The notes beneath the pieces are model-generated. The model saw nothing but the letters and a program-made list of their open reading frames with translations. It was not told the origin of the DNA and did not search any database. A stretch of DNA of 64,000 nt from Rhizobium sp. Root483D2 (GTDB lineage Bacteria > Pseudomonadota > Alphaproteobacteria > Rhizobiales > Rhizobiaceae): the NCBI RefSeq assembly GCF_001426685.1, contig NZ_LMFB01000009.1, positions 200,454-264,453 on the forward strand. The letters are read 5' to 3'. Each line of letters starts with the position of its first letter. Positions within the stretch are counted from its first letter, which is position 1. The position numbers and the translations under genes are program-made. Below, one piece after another: positions 16,820 through 25,679 of the stretch.

Positions 16820-17347
16820 ATGACCCTGCAAAATACGATTTTAGGGATCATCGGGGTCGTAGCCGTGGGCATAATGTCCGTCTGGTCATATCAGCTCCAG
16901 ATCGCAACGACGGCCATTCCAGCTGAATTCGCATTTACCGGTATCGAACACCTGCGGGAAGATGACAGCCTATCGGCAGATGGGGCCGGCGCGGAAACCA
17001 CGGAGACATACGCCCGCCCGTTATTTTCGAAAAACAGGCGCCCGTTTCAAACGGCGGAAACAACCGAGCCGGATTTGCAACCGGCTCCTCCGGTCATGGT
17101 GGAGGAAGAGACGTCAGCCGTTGCAGTCGAACGGCCGCAGCTGAAACTGTTGGGCACGGAATCCGTGGCGAAGATACCAAGTGCATTGATCACGATGGAG
17201 GATACGGGAACGAGCGCATGGTTTCACCAGGGCGACCTGATTACCGGCTGGCGCATAACCAGGATCGGGACAGACGATATTGAGCTTTCTCATGAAACTG
17301 ACCAGGACTTGAGTTTTAACCTTTCCCTGTATCCGGATGCACAATGA
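16820..17347 (+). CDS. small bitopic T2SS component, GspC/GspN-like
   Basis: Predicted 175-residue protein. It has an N-terminal membrane helix (about 5-22), an acidic Pro/Glu-rich linker (about 50-100), and a compact C-terminal domain (LKLLGTESVAKIPSALI, then WFHQGDLITGWRITRIG and DDIELSH). The last part resembles the homology region of GspC, which binds the N-terminal secretin domains. There is no PDZ domain, so it is a minimal GspC or a GspN-type protein. It starts 9 nt after gspM with AGGGAGATCG upstream, and ends overlapping gspK by 4 nt (ATGA). Confidence 0.65.
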   Translation: MTLQNTILGIIGVVAVGIMSVWSYQLQIATTAIPAEFAFTGIEHLREDDSLSADGAGAETTETYARPLFSKNRRPFQTAETTEPDLQPAPPVMVEEETSAVAVERPQLKLLGTESVAKIPSALITMEDTGTSAWFHQGDLITGWRITRIGTDDIELSHETDQDLSFNLSLYPDAQ

Positions 17348-18219
17348 TGTCTTGCAGTGACGGCATCAAACCCAATGAGGGAAACGATGGTTTCGGCCTG
17401 ATCACAGCGCTGATGTTCGTTCTTCTCGTCGCGGCGGTGATTACACCCCTCGCCGTGCTTGGGCGTGGCCAAGTCTTGGCGTCGGCCTATAGTACGCGGC
17501 GCACGGCGTTCGAGTTGCTTTCGCCCGGCCTTTCGCTTGTCGCCTACGCCGGCCAGCCGAAATCTCCGATCTTGACCGGCTGGCAGCAATGCATGGGCGA
17601 TGGCAAGGTTTTCTATCTGCACATACAGGATCAGAACGGTCTGATCGGCCTGAACAGCGCGAGCAACGCTCTTTTGAAGATCGGTTTTCTATCGCTCGGT
17701 TATATCGAAAGCGATGCCACGCGATTTGCCGATCGCATCGAAATCTATCGGGAGATTGGCTCTGATGAACCGGGAACGGACAAGGATGCCGCGTTCATTG
17801 TAAAACATGCGCCCTTCGAGAATATTGCCGAACTCTACGATGTGCTCACGCCTCCTCTTCCGGACCTTGGGAAAATAGCGCGTATCTTCACCATTCAGAA
17901 CAAAACCGACACTGTCACGATTGCACATTCGCCCCCAGCTCTTCGCCGGCAACTGGAGCGGCATGACCAGGCACTGCAATTTGCGGCAGCTGGTAATCTG
18001 CCGTCGGGGCATGCCGAAATTTCATTTGCGGAATTCAAGGCGGGGGAGCCTTCCGGATTTTTATCGACGGTGATGCTTGCCAGCGCGACCGGAGACGGCG
18101 CCTCTCCAAACATTCTGCAGAAGGAGACGGTGTTCACCAGCTTGAGCACTCTGGATCTTGACCCGATGGCGCCGATGCCATGCCCGGACCTTCTAAAGAG
18201 ATTGACGGAGGGGCTATGA
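17344..18219 (+). CDS. gspK: GspK-like minor pseudopilin
   Basis: Predicted 291-residue large minor pseudopilin that would cap the pseudopilus tip. A prepilin-like segment G|FGLITALMFVLLVAAV lacks Glu at +5 (Thr instead), as is characteristic of GspK. Downstream QDQNGLIGLNSASNALL and RFADRIEIYREIGSDE match the GspK insertion domain pattern (LNLN..., then a D-rich helix), and ENIAELYDVLTP corresponds to the F.s..EL..v motif. Its start overlaps the upstream stop and its end overlaps gspE (ATGA at 18216). Confidence 0.82.
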   Translation: MMSCSDGIKPNEGNDGFGLITALMFVLLVAAVITPLAVLGRGQVLASAYSTRRTAFELLSPGLSLVAYAGQPKSPILTGWQQCMGDGKVFYLHIQDQNGLIGLNSASNALLKIGFLSLGYIESDATRFADRIEIYREIGSDEPGTDKDAAFIVKHAPFENIAELYDVLTPPLPDLGKIARIFTIQNKTDTVTIAHSPPALRRQLERHDQALQFAAAGNLPSGHAEISFAEFKAGEPSGFLSTVMLASATGDGASPNILQKETVFTSLSTLDLDPMAPMPCPDLLKRLTEGL

Positions 18220-19853
18220 TGCGAGCGCATGGGCACAGCATATCTGAGACTGATTTCATCGAATTCCTAAGGGGCAAAGGCGTCCTCTCTGTCGAATCGG
18301 CCCACCGGATCTCGGCCGCCATACGCTCAAGCCCATTGCCGTTCGATGTTGTGATCACGGAGCTTGGCCTATTGACCGAGGCCAGCCTGGCTGAATGGTT
18401 TAGGACCTATTTAGACGTACCACGCACGGTATTCCCGGCACCTTTCTCCATGGTCCCCGGCCTGGAGACCTATGATCTGGACTTTGCCAGAACACGAGGC
18501 GCCATTCCGATTGGTCTGGAGGAAGGCGAGTTGCTGGTCGCATTCGCCAATCCGCTTGAGAAGGGTTTGCTGGAAACCCTCACCTATTATTTTCAACGGG
18601 AAATCCAGATCAGAGTCTTTCCGCGAAAGGAGATTGTGCTGGCGATCGATGCGGTGGCGGCGCATTCGCAGATCGCAACCAACGATGACAATGCTCCCGC
18701 TGAGCAATCCGCCTTTGACAACGATGTCGATCGATTGAGGGATATCGCGCTGGAGGCGCCGATCATCAATTTCGTGGCAAAGATGGCGCAGAACGCATTC
18801 GATGCCGACGTGACCGATATCCACATCGAACCCTTTTCGGATCGGGTCCAGATCCGGTATCGCCGCGACGGCGTGCTCTCTCGCAGTGACACCGTTCAGA
18901 AATCGATGCTGTCAGGCATTGTCACCCGCATCAAGATCTTGTCCGGGCTTAACATTGTCGAGCGCCGCCTGCCCCAGGACGGCCGCATGCGGCTTTCGAT
19001 CCGAGGCACGGAGATCGATTTTCGCGTGTCGATCGTTCCAAGCCTGCATGGAGAGACGATCGTTTTGCGCCTGCTCAGAAACCTGAATGTTTCGAGCGAC
19101 TTGTCCGATTTGGGTTTTGACGGCGAAGCCCGCCGCACGATTTCTCAACTGGCGCAATCATCGAACGGAATGGTGGTTGTTACCGGCCCGACAGGCAGTG
19201 GCAAGACGACAACGCTCTATTCCCTGGTAAGCTTGCTCAACAAGGAAGGAGTAAAGATATTCACCATCGAGGACCCGGTGGAATATCAGCTTGAAGGCAT
19301 TACCCAGCTTCAGGTCAATTCCGCCATCGCCCTCGACTTCGCACGTTCCTTGAGATCGGTCCTGAGACAGGATCCGGATATCATCCTGGTTGGTGAAATT
19401 CGTGACAAGGAAACAGCGCAGATTGCCATACAGGCCGCGCTGACCGGACATCTGGTGCTGACCACCTTGCATACCAACACTGCCGCTGGCGCTTTCACGC
19501 GTCTGCGGGATATGGGGATTGAAGAATATTTGATCGCATCGACGATCCGCGGCGTGATCGCGCAACGTCTGGTTCGCTTGCTGTGCCCGTCCTGCAGCGA
19601 GGATGAGGTGACCGAATGCCCGGCTTGCCGTGGCACCCGCTATTCCGGCCGAACAGTCATCTACGAAGTTCTGGAGGCGGGAGGCCGTGTGTCGGCGCTG
19701 GTGGGGTCCGGCGCGACAGAGACGGAAATCGTCAAACAGGCTGTTGCCGATGGCATGACGACGATGGCGGCCTGCGCATCCAGATTGGTTGATGCGGGCG
19801 TCACCTCGAAATTGGAAGTTTCCCGGGTTCTCAACACGGCGGCGGAAACGTGA
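18216..19853 (+). CDS. gspE: Type II secretion assembly ATPase GspE
   Basis: Predicted 545-residue cytoplasmic hexameric ATPase powering pseudopilus assembly. The N-terminal MshEN/GspE_N domain covers about 1-150. The core has Walker A GPTGSGKTT (324-332), the Asp box (TIEDPVEYQLEGI), Walker B DPDIILVGEIRD (386-397) and the His box (GHLVLTTLHTN). A tetracysteine zinc motif is complete: Cys457, Cys460, Cys468, Cys471. The ATG at 18216 overlaps the gspK stop; the longer reading from 18180 lies inside gspK and is less likely. The end overlaps gspF by 4 nt (GTGA). Confidence 0.95.
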   Translation: MMRAHGHSISETDFIEFLRGKGVLSVESAHRISAAIRSSPLPFDVVITELGLLTEASLAEWFRTYLDVPRTVFPAPFSMVPGLETYDLDFARTRGAIPIGLEEGELLVAFANPLEKGLLETLTYYFQREIQIRVFPRKEIVLAIDAVAAHSQIATNDDNAPAEQSAFDNDVDRLRDIALEAPIINFVAKMAQNAFDADVTDIHIEPFSDRVQIRYRRDGVLSRSDTVQKSMLSGIVTRIKILSGLNIVERRLPQDGRMRLSIRGTEIDFRVSIVPSLHGETIVLRLLRNLNVSSDLSDLGFDGEARRTISQLAQSSNGMVVVTGPTGSGKTTTLYSLVSLLNKEGVKIFTIEDPVEYQLEGITQLQVNSAIALDFARSLRSVLRQDPDIILVGEIRDKETAQIAIQAALTGHLVLTTLHTNTAAGAFTRLRDMGIEEYLIASTIRGVIAQRLVRLLCPSCSEDEVTECPACRGTRYSGRTVIYEVLEAGGRVSALVGSGATETEIVKQAVADGMTTMAACASRLVDAGVTSKLEVSRVLNTAAET

Positions 19854-21055
19854 CCAGATTTTCATATCGCGCCTATGGCAAGGACGGAACCGAGACAAAA
19901 GGCATCATCGACGCAGGAAACCGGCTGGAGGCGGCTCGGCTGGTATCAAAAAGTGGGCGCAAGCTTGTTGATCTCAGAGAAGAGACGGCGAGCTTCGGTA
20001 CGATCTCCGGCATCTGGGCGCAGATCGCTCCGCAACATTCGATGAATTACCATCGCCTGTTCTCGGAACTTGCCATTCTGCTGCAGGCGGGCTTCCCTAT
20101 CGACGCTGCACTCAAGGCAATCGCCGCAAGTCAGAAAGGCAAATCCGGCCTTGCTGAAATCGTTGAAGCGATCGGATCCGGCAGCTCTTTTTCCGAGGCT
20201 GTGGCGAAGCGCTCCGACGCCGATCCGGCCGTCACTGCTTTGGTCGTCAGCGGCGAACATAGTGGACGTCTGGACGAAGTGGTTCTGGTACTGGCGGCCA
20301 TGTTTGAAGAGGAGAAGAAGAGAAAGGCGGATGTGCTGGAGGCCCTGCTCTATCCCGCTTTTCTGGTGCTGATGATGTTCTTTGCCGTTGGGATCATCAT
20401 GTTCGCCCTGGTGCCGGCGATCGATCCGGTATTTGAAGGCCTTGCCGATAAACGGCCAATGTTGATTTCCGTGCTGGCGGCGGGCCGGCTTTTTCTTCTC
20501 TCCTATGGCTGGCTCCTCCCAATCGGCCTTCTTTTGGCCGCAGCTGCGATTGTGTACGCTCGCCGGACGGTGGCGGGGCGCGACACCCTCTCCCTTCTCT
20601 GGCTCAAAATACCTTTCCTCGGCCGGATCAGCGGCGCGCGCGGCTGCGCACGATATCTGCAAGTCCTGGGAATGCTTCTTGCAAACGGGGTGCCGATGAA
20701 AAAGGCGCTGGAACTGTCAGCGCGATCCTGTCCAGTCACCGCATATCAGCCAGGAATGACGGCGATCAGAAGTGCTGTCACAGCCGGCATGCCGTTCCGG
20801 CAGGCGGCCCGGGAATCAAACCTTTTTGACAGCACCAGCATGTCGCTGATCGAGATCGGCGACGAGGCAAACAGACTGGCGGACGCACTCAAGCGCGCCG
20901 CATTTCTGCTGGAAACAGAGGCGAGCCGTGATATTCGCCGGGTTCTGACGCTCTTGACCCCAGTGATCACGATTGTCATGGGTGGCGCGATCGGCGGTAT
21001 CGTCGTCTCCGTCATGGACGCCCTGCTCAGCATCAACAATCTGGCCGTCCAATGA
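19850..21055 (+). CDS. gspF: Type II secretion inner-membrane platform protein GspF
   Basis: Predicted 401-residue polytopic platform protein. It has the duplicated GspF domain: HRLFSELAILLQAGFPIDAALKAIA in the first copy, then RYLQVLGMLLANGVPMKKALELSA in the second, each followed by SLIEIGDEANRLADALKRAA-type helices. Three membrane segments are visible (about 168-190, 215-238, 370-395). The start is a GTG within the gspE stop codon, and the end overlaps gspH (ATGA). Confidence 0.94.
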   Translation: MTRFSYRAYGKDGTETKGIIDAGNRLEAARLVSKSGRKLVDLREETASFGTISGIWAQIAPQHSMNYHRLFSELAILLQAGFPIDAALKAIAASQKGKSGLAEIVEAIGSGSSFSEAVAKRSDADPAVTALVVSGEHSGRLDEVVLVLAAMFEEEKKRKADVLEALLYPAFLVLMMFFAVGIIMFALVPAIDPVFEGLADKRPMLISVLAAGRLFLLSYGWLLPIGLLLAAAAIVYARRTVAGRDTLSLLWLKIPFLGRISGARGCARYLQVLGMLLANGVPMKKALELSARSCPVTAYQPGMTAIRSAVTAGMPFRQAARESNLFDSTSMSLIEIGDEANRLADALKRAAFLLETEASRDIRRVLTLLTPVITIVMGGAIGGIVVSVMDALLSINNLAVQ

Positions 21056-21531
21056 TGAAACCGAGGGCCTCCGCACCAGCGACGGCGACAGCAGGCTTTA
21101 GCCTAATAGAAATGCTGGTCGTCCTGGCGATTGTTTCGGCGGTCGCGGGGATCGCAGCCGTTTCGGTACATCAGGTCCGAAATGGCAGGTCGCCTTACAC
21201 CTATGCGGCCGATATCGCCGGGAGCATGACGGCGCAACGATATCGCGCCATGAACACCGGGCGCATTCAAACATCGGACATTGATATCGAAAGAAAGACA
21301 ATCTCCAATTCAGGACAAAGGGGACGCATCGCGATTCCTAAAACATGGGACTTTTCGGTCACGATCGGCCGTGGCCCAACACCGGGAGAAACCGTTCCGC
21401 AGATCATATTCCTCCCGGATGGCACCTCGTCTGGCGCAGAAATCACGGTTCGAAACCAGAGTGGTGAGGCAGCTTATGTCCGTGTCAATTGGTTGACCGG
21501 ACTGACGGAATATTCTCGCAATGCGTTCTGA
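21052..21531 (+). CDS. gspH: Type II secretion minor pseudopilin GspH
   Basis: Predicted 159-residue minor pseudopilin with prepilin site G|FSLIEMLVVLAIV (Glu at +5) after a 14-residue leader. The C-terminal globular part has IIFLPDGTSSGAEITVRN, typical of the GspH/FimT beta-sandwich ('F.pdG.s.gg.i.l'). The ATG overlaps the gspF stop, and the end overlaps gspI by 11 nt. Confidence 0.9.
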   Translation: MMKPRASAPATATAGFSLIEMLVVLAIVSAVAGIAAVSVHQVRNGRSPYTYAADIAGSMTAQRYRAMNTGRIQTSDIDIERKTISNSGQRGRIAIPKTWDFSVTIGRGPTPGETVPQIIFLPDGTSSGAEITVRNQSGEAAYVRVNWLTGLTEYSRNAF

Positions 21532-21916
21532 AGACAATATCGGATTTTCGCTTCTCGAAGTCTTGGTCGCTTTCGTGATCCTGTCTGCAGCACTGGTTGC
21601 GGCAAACCAGTCTCTGTCCTACTCGTTTCGATCCTTCGCCTCTGCCAAGACGGCGCGGGCGGCTGATCGTGTCGCCGAGGAAATCTTTGCCGAACGGCTG
21701 CTTCTATCAAATCAGCCGAGCGAGGAAGAAGGCGTTACGTCCAGCGGCCTCAAATGGAACCTGAAACGTGAACCGTTGTCACTTGGGCGAGAAAACAGTG
21801 AAATCACGGCGGAAAAATTGATCCTGGACGTGATCTCGCAGGCAGATGGCCGCGCCGCCCGGCGTTATGTTTCCTATGGTCTTGTCCAATCGCGTGGCAC
21901 CGGCGATGCACCATAA
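21521..21916 (+). CDS. gspI: Type II secretion minor pseudopilin GspI
   Basis: Predicted 131-residue minor pseudopilin. The leader is only 8 residues (MRSEDNIG), followed by FSLLEVLVAFVILSAALVAA, which is the GspI-type 'LLEVLVA' signature. The rest is short, with a helix AARAADRVAEEIFAERLLLS and a small beta domain. It lies in the packed H-I-J trio and overlaps both neighbours. Confidence 0.85.
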   Translation: MRSEDNIGFSLLEVLVAFVILSAALVAANQSLSYSFRSFASAKTARAADRVAEEIFAERLLLSNQPSEEEGVTSSGLKWNLKREPLSLGRENSEITAEKLILDVISQADGRAARRYVSYGLVQSRGTGDAP

Positions 21917-22556
21917 AGGCGAGCGACAACCCGGCGAGAACGCGGCCGGGCAACAGTACCCGGATGACGCAGGTTTCACGCTGCTCGAAATGCTGGTGGT
22001 CCTGGTCCTCACGGCTGTGATGGCGGCAATGATGGTCGGTGGCATCCGCCAAATGCAGACCTGGACACAGATTGAGAAGCGGCAATCGGTGCAGTCAACA
22101 TTGGAGGCCGCTGCCGATCATCTCTCCAGCGAATTGTCCGGTGCGCTTTCGCTGCCGGTCCTCGATCGCGGCGATGAGGCTTTCACGCCGATGATCGGGG
22201 ACGCTGACAGCATCCGTTTCGTGGCCGTGATCCGAACCGGATTTTTGGCCAGGGGACTGCGGCAAACATCCTATGTGACGGAGCCATCGCCCATGGGCAA
22301 GGCTTTAGTCAGAAAATCCAGCCCCCACCGCCTGCCGCAGCAAGACGAGGTTCTGCCCATGCAATCGGACGAGTTGCAGGTGGGCGTGACCGGCCTTCAA
22401 TTTTCCTATCTGACACTGGATGACGAGGAGGCGCCGACATGGCTGGGTACCTGGACGAGGCAGCCGAAACTCCCTGTGGCCGTGCGGGTCACGATTTCTC
22501 AGATCGTTGATCGTATTGAGCTGAGTGCATCGCGCACGATCTCGCTCGTGCAGTGA
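21906..22556 (+). CDS. gspJ: Type II secretion minor pseudopilin GspJ
   Basis: Predicted 216-residue pseudopilin with prepilin site G|FTLLEMLVVLVLTAVMAAM. The ATG at 21906 is chosen because it keeps the leader to about 23 residues and overlaps gspI by 11 nt; an upstream in-frame ATG at 21846 would place 20 more residues before the leader. The globular domain shows DSIRFVAVIRTGFLARGLR and LQVGVTGLQFSYLTLDDE, like GspJ. It is the last recognised T2SS gene of the operon; 168 nt separate it from the next gene. Confidence 0.87.
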   Translation: MHHKGERQPGENAAGQQYPDDAGFTLLEMLVVLVLTAVMAAMMVGGIRQMQTWTQIEKRQSVQSTLEAAADHLSSELSGALSLPVLDRGDEAFTPMIGDADSIRFVAVIRTGFLARGLRQTSYVTEPSPMGKALVRKSSPHRLPQQDEVLPMQSDELQVGVTGLQFSYLTLDDEEAPTWLGTWTRQPKLPVAVRVTISQIVDRIELSASRTISLVQ

Positions 22557-22724
22557 TCACAGAACGAAGGGGTCAAACGCCACTTTAACGTGAAAATAAT
22601 CATTCACCCGAGTTGCGGAAGATGCCGACTCGTGAAAAGAAAGCACTCGTATGGGTTGGTGAAAGCAGACGTTAATTGGCGGACGTCTTTCGTAAGACTC
22701 TTCCAAATTAATTAGGGCTGCCCG

Positions 22725-24305
22725 ATGCGGATCAAAACTCTTTGCCTCTCTCTCTTGACCGGATTTTTGCTGAGCACATCGACGGGTTATGCCGCTTGCG
22801 ATCGCGCTGACGTCGTTGTCTATGGCGGCACGCCGGGTGGTATCGCTGCGGCCATTCAGGCCGCGCGCTTGAAGAAAAAAGTCATTCTGCTGGAGCCGAC
22901 GCAGCATGTTGGCGGCTTGATGTCGAACGGACTGACGAAGACAGACGCATCGCCACGGCCGAATGTCTACGGCGGCATCGTTGCGGAATTCCTTGCCCGC
23001 GCGAAAGAACGCTATAAGACCCCTGATCCAATCCGGATTTACTTTGAATCGAAATGGGCGGAATCGACTTTCGGAACGCTGTTGCGCTCTGCCAATGTGA
23101 AAGTTGAAAACGAACAGCGCATTTTGACAGTTGTCCGCGCCAACAAAGTCATCAAGGAAATTGGCATGACGTCCGGCCGCTCTTTCTGCGGGTCGGTGTT
23201 TATCGACGCCAGCTATGAAGGCGACCTGATGCAGAAGGCGGCAGTCGAAACGATCGCCGGCCGGGAAAGCCGCGATAAATACGGCGAGAGCGCCGCCGGT
23301 GTTCAGAAGCTGGAGCGGCCGCTCGTCGGCAACAAGTCCATCCTTGTTGATCCGTATGTCGTGCCAGGCAAGCGCGACAGCGGCCTGCTTCCCGGCGTGA
23401 TCGACGTTGGTCAGAAAAATATCGGATCGGCAGACAATAGTATGATGGCCTTCAATTATCGGCTTTGCGTGACCCAAAATAAAAGCAATCGCATCCCCTT
23501 CACGCGGCCGGACGGTTACGATCCTCTTCGCTATGAAACAACAGCCAGATTCCTGGCGGCGCTTCAGAAAGCTAAAATTGCGGTCGGTCCGGGTCACTTC
23601 ATCGGCAACGCGGCTGTGGTGGTGGGAAAGCTGGATGTGAATTCAACGCGTTACTTCTCCACCAATGTCTGGCACATCGGATATGACTATGCGACAGGCA
23701 ATGAAGAAAAACGCAACCAGATCAGCACAATGGTCCGCAATCATATTCAGGGCTTGATGTGGTTTGCGCAATCGGATCCGCGCGTGCCGAAAGCCGTGAG
23801 AGATCACACCGCGAGCTTTGGTTATTGCGCCGACGAATTCACGGATAATGGCGGCTTCCCCCGCCAGATGTATGTGCGCCAGGCACGGCGGATGATCGGT
23901 CAGTTTGTCCTCACCCAAAAGAATCTTGCCGGCAAGACCACATACAACGACACCATCGGCCTCGGTTTCTATCCAATGGACGAGCACGGGATGATACGAA
24001 CTGTCTTGAACGGCTATATCGCGGACGAGACACGCGCCAGTATTGGTGTCGGTCCCTATGAAATTCCCTATCGCGCCATGCTGCCGAAGAAGACACAGGT
24101 GACGAACCTCATCGTTCCCGTGGCAATCTCGGCAAGCCACGCCGCCTTTACATCGGTTCGTGTGGAGCCGACCTTCATGGTCCTTGGCCAAGCAGCGGGA
24201 GCAGCGGCGGCCCTTGCACCCGGTGGAAACGTCAACAATGTCAATATATCAACACTTCGAAGCACCTTGAAGCAGCACAAGCAGATCCTAAAATTCGGTA
24301 AGTGA
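22725..24305 (+). CDS. Sec-exported FAD-dependent oxidoreductase (FAD_oxidored family)
   Basis: Predicted 526-residue flavoprotein with a clear Sec signal peptide (LCLSLLTGFLLSTSTGYA|A, cleavage near 23). A Rossmann dinucleotide fold follows (DVVVYGGTPGGIAAAIQAAR, then VILLEPTQHVGGLMSNGL). Further family blocks are SVFIDASYEGDLM and, near the C-terminus, ATGNEEKRNQ, RQARRMIGQF and EPTFMVLGQAAGAAAALA. These fit the FAD-dependent oxidoreductases of PF12831 type; the substrate is unknown. Placement straight after a complete T2SS operon on the same strand, plus the signal peptide, makes it a candidate T2SS substrate. That link is inference. It lacks a Tat motif, so cofactor insertion would happen outside the cytoplasm. 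Confidence 0.8.
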   Translation: MRIKTLCLSLLTGFLLSTSTGYAACDRADVVVYGGTPGGIAAAIQAARLKKKVILLEPTQHVGGLMSNGLTKTDASPRPNVYGGIVAEFLARAKERYKTPDPIRIYFESKWAESTFGTLLRSANVKVENEQRILTVVRANKVIKEIGMTSGRSFCGSVFIDASYEGDLMQKAAVETIAGRESRDKYGESAAGVQKLERPLVGNKSILVDPYVVPGKRDSGLLPGVIDVGQKNIGSADNSMMAFNYRLCVTQNKSNRIPFTRPDGYDPLRYETTARFLAALQKAKIAVGPGHFIGNAAVVVGKLDVNSTRYFSTNVWHIGYDYATGNEEKRNQISTMVRNHIQGLMWFAQSDPRVPKAVRDHTASFGYCADEFTDNGGFPRQMYVRQARRMIGQFVLTQKNLAGKTTYNDTIGLGFYPMDEHGMIRTVLNGYIADETRASIGVGPYEIPYRAMLPKKTQVTNLIVPVAISASHAAFTSVRVEPTFMVLGQAAGAAAALAPGGNVNNVNISTLRSTLKQHKQILKFGK

Positions 24306-24320
24306 TCGGCAAACACGCAT

Positions 24321-25303
24321 TCATGCCAATCCCTCCACTTCGCCCTCAAATGTCTCCTCCGCATCGGTCCTCAGAAAGATGAAAACCACGATTGCTGTGA
24401 GAAGGGTGATGCCGGTCAAGAGCAGCAGGAGATTGCTGAACGCCTGCGAATAGAGTGGCACCAGCGCCACGCGGTCCATCCCCGGCATGGCGTTTGCGGC
24501 CATGGTGATGTCTCCGGCGGCGAGCCTTTGGGCGGCGGTGGCGATGGCGGCTGGTGGGGCGTTTGCGTCCAATCTGCCCGCGATCAGCATGGACAGGATT
24601 GCGCCGACGACCGCCAGCGCCACGCCCTCGCCCGCCACTCTTGTGGTGCTGAAAATGCCGGTCGCCATGCCAGCGCGTTCCTTGGGCACGACGCTGACGG
24701 CCGGTCCGTCCATCAGACCCCAGGGCAGGCTGATCCCGGTACCGATGGTCAGCATCGGCAGGGCGATCATCCATGGCGGCGCACCGGCTGAGATCTGCGC
24801 CAGCCAGAACAGGCCGCCGGCCGAGATCAGCAGTCCTGTTCCACAGATCGTGGCTGGACGGAACCAGCGTGTCAGAAGCCCAGCCGCAATGGGCAGGATC
24901 AGCAGTGGCGCCGAGAGCGCGATCATCAGCGTACCCGCCGCGATCTCGCGTAGGCCTTCGATGCCGATAAAGCGTCCGGGAAGCAGGATCAGCAATACGA
25001 CGAAGCCATAGGCTGGCGCTGCCGCAAGCAGTTGAACGCCGACAAAGCGTGGATAGGCAAACAGCGAGAGGTCGAGCATCGGCCGGGAGACCATCCGTTC
25101 GATCGCCACGAATATGACGAGGAGGAGCGACGCGCCGGTCAGCAATGTCACAACCCCAAAATCGCCCCATCCGCGCTCCGGCGCCAGCAGAATGCCGTAG
25201 GTGAAGAGACCAAGCGCTACAGTTTCGAACTTACGGCGTGGATACCGGTCTCCTCAGCCCGTATCACGCTCCTCCCAGATTGCCGTCGTCTGGCCGTCAA
25301 CAT
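24321..25303 (-). pseudogene. MFS (DHA2-type) transporter, N-terminal half missing
   Basis: Reading - strand, the open part from 25253 to 24321 encodes about 310 residues. They match only the middle and C-terminal half of a 14-helix DHA2 drug/metabolite exporter (RRKFETVALGLFTYGILL, ERMVSRPMLDLSLFAYPRF, then GPAVSVVPKERAGMATGIF). An in-frame TGA at 25254-25256 closes the frame upstream, and the first six or so helices are absent. In a different frame a start-like ATG at 25303 opens a 29-codon stub that runs into the MFS region. The simplest reading is an internal deletion with frame loss. A short functional protein from the downstream ATG (25151) cannot be excluded but would lack half the fold. 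Confidence 0.75.
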
Positions 25304-25330
25304 GTCAAAACAGGATAAATCGGTCAATAC

Positions 25331-25347
25331 TGTGATCACAGATCACG
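25331..25347. promoter_or_regulatory. palindromic operator candidate, copy 1
   Basis: TGTGATCACAGATCACG contains the inverted repeat GTGATC-ACA-GATCAC. An identical 17-mer lies at 25505-25521. This copy is 28 nt upstream of the start-like codon of the broken MFS gene on the - strand. Such palindromes are typical of GntR/FCD or similar dimeric regulators. The GntR gene at 30085 is the obvious candidate, but the binding protein is not shown by the sequence. Confidence 0.6.
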
Positions 25348-25504
25348 ATAAGAAATTTCAGGCCGTTGGCCAAAAAATTATGGTTTTACGACAGTACGGA
25401 ATAGTTATTCTATTGATATAAATGAATATTGCCCGGCGAGAATTTTTCTATGCTGCGCCCGCACAACGCAAATGCAGCAAAGAATATGATCATAATAATA
25501 TTAT

Positions 25505-25521
25505 TGTGATCACAGATCACG
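25505..25521. promoter_or_regulatory. palindromic operator candidate, copy 2
   Basis: Second identical copy of TGTGATCACAGATCACG, 174 nt from the first. A TTGACA hexamer (25525-25530) begins 4 nt downstream, so the site could control a + strand promoter for the aldehyde dehydrogenase operon starting at 25680. The rest of the 376-nt divergent region is AT-rich; no gene is seen in it. Confidence 0.6.
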
Positions 25522-25679
25522 GTATTGACAGTTTTTTTTTATGCGCCTAGCGTCTGGCTCATGCGGTCGGGAGGACGATTGGCATGAGGCTCTGGAGACA
25601 CCACTTTGACAGCGGTGCCGGAGATCTTTTGAGCAAAACGGTCGTGTTGGAGCGACGCCGGTTTCAAGGAGGAGAAGTC

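Noticed and set aside
22557-23597. A 346-codon - strand open frame over the secreted FAD oxidoreductase
   Set aside because: No recognisable domain; it lies opposite a gene with a clear signal peptide and Rossmann motif.
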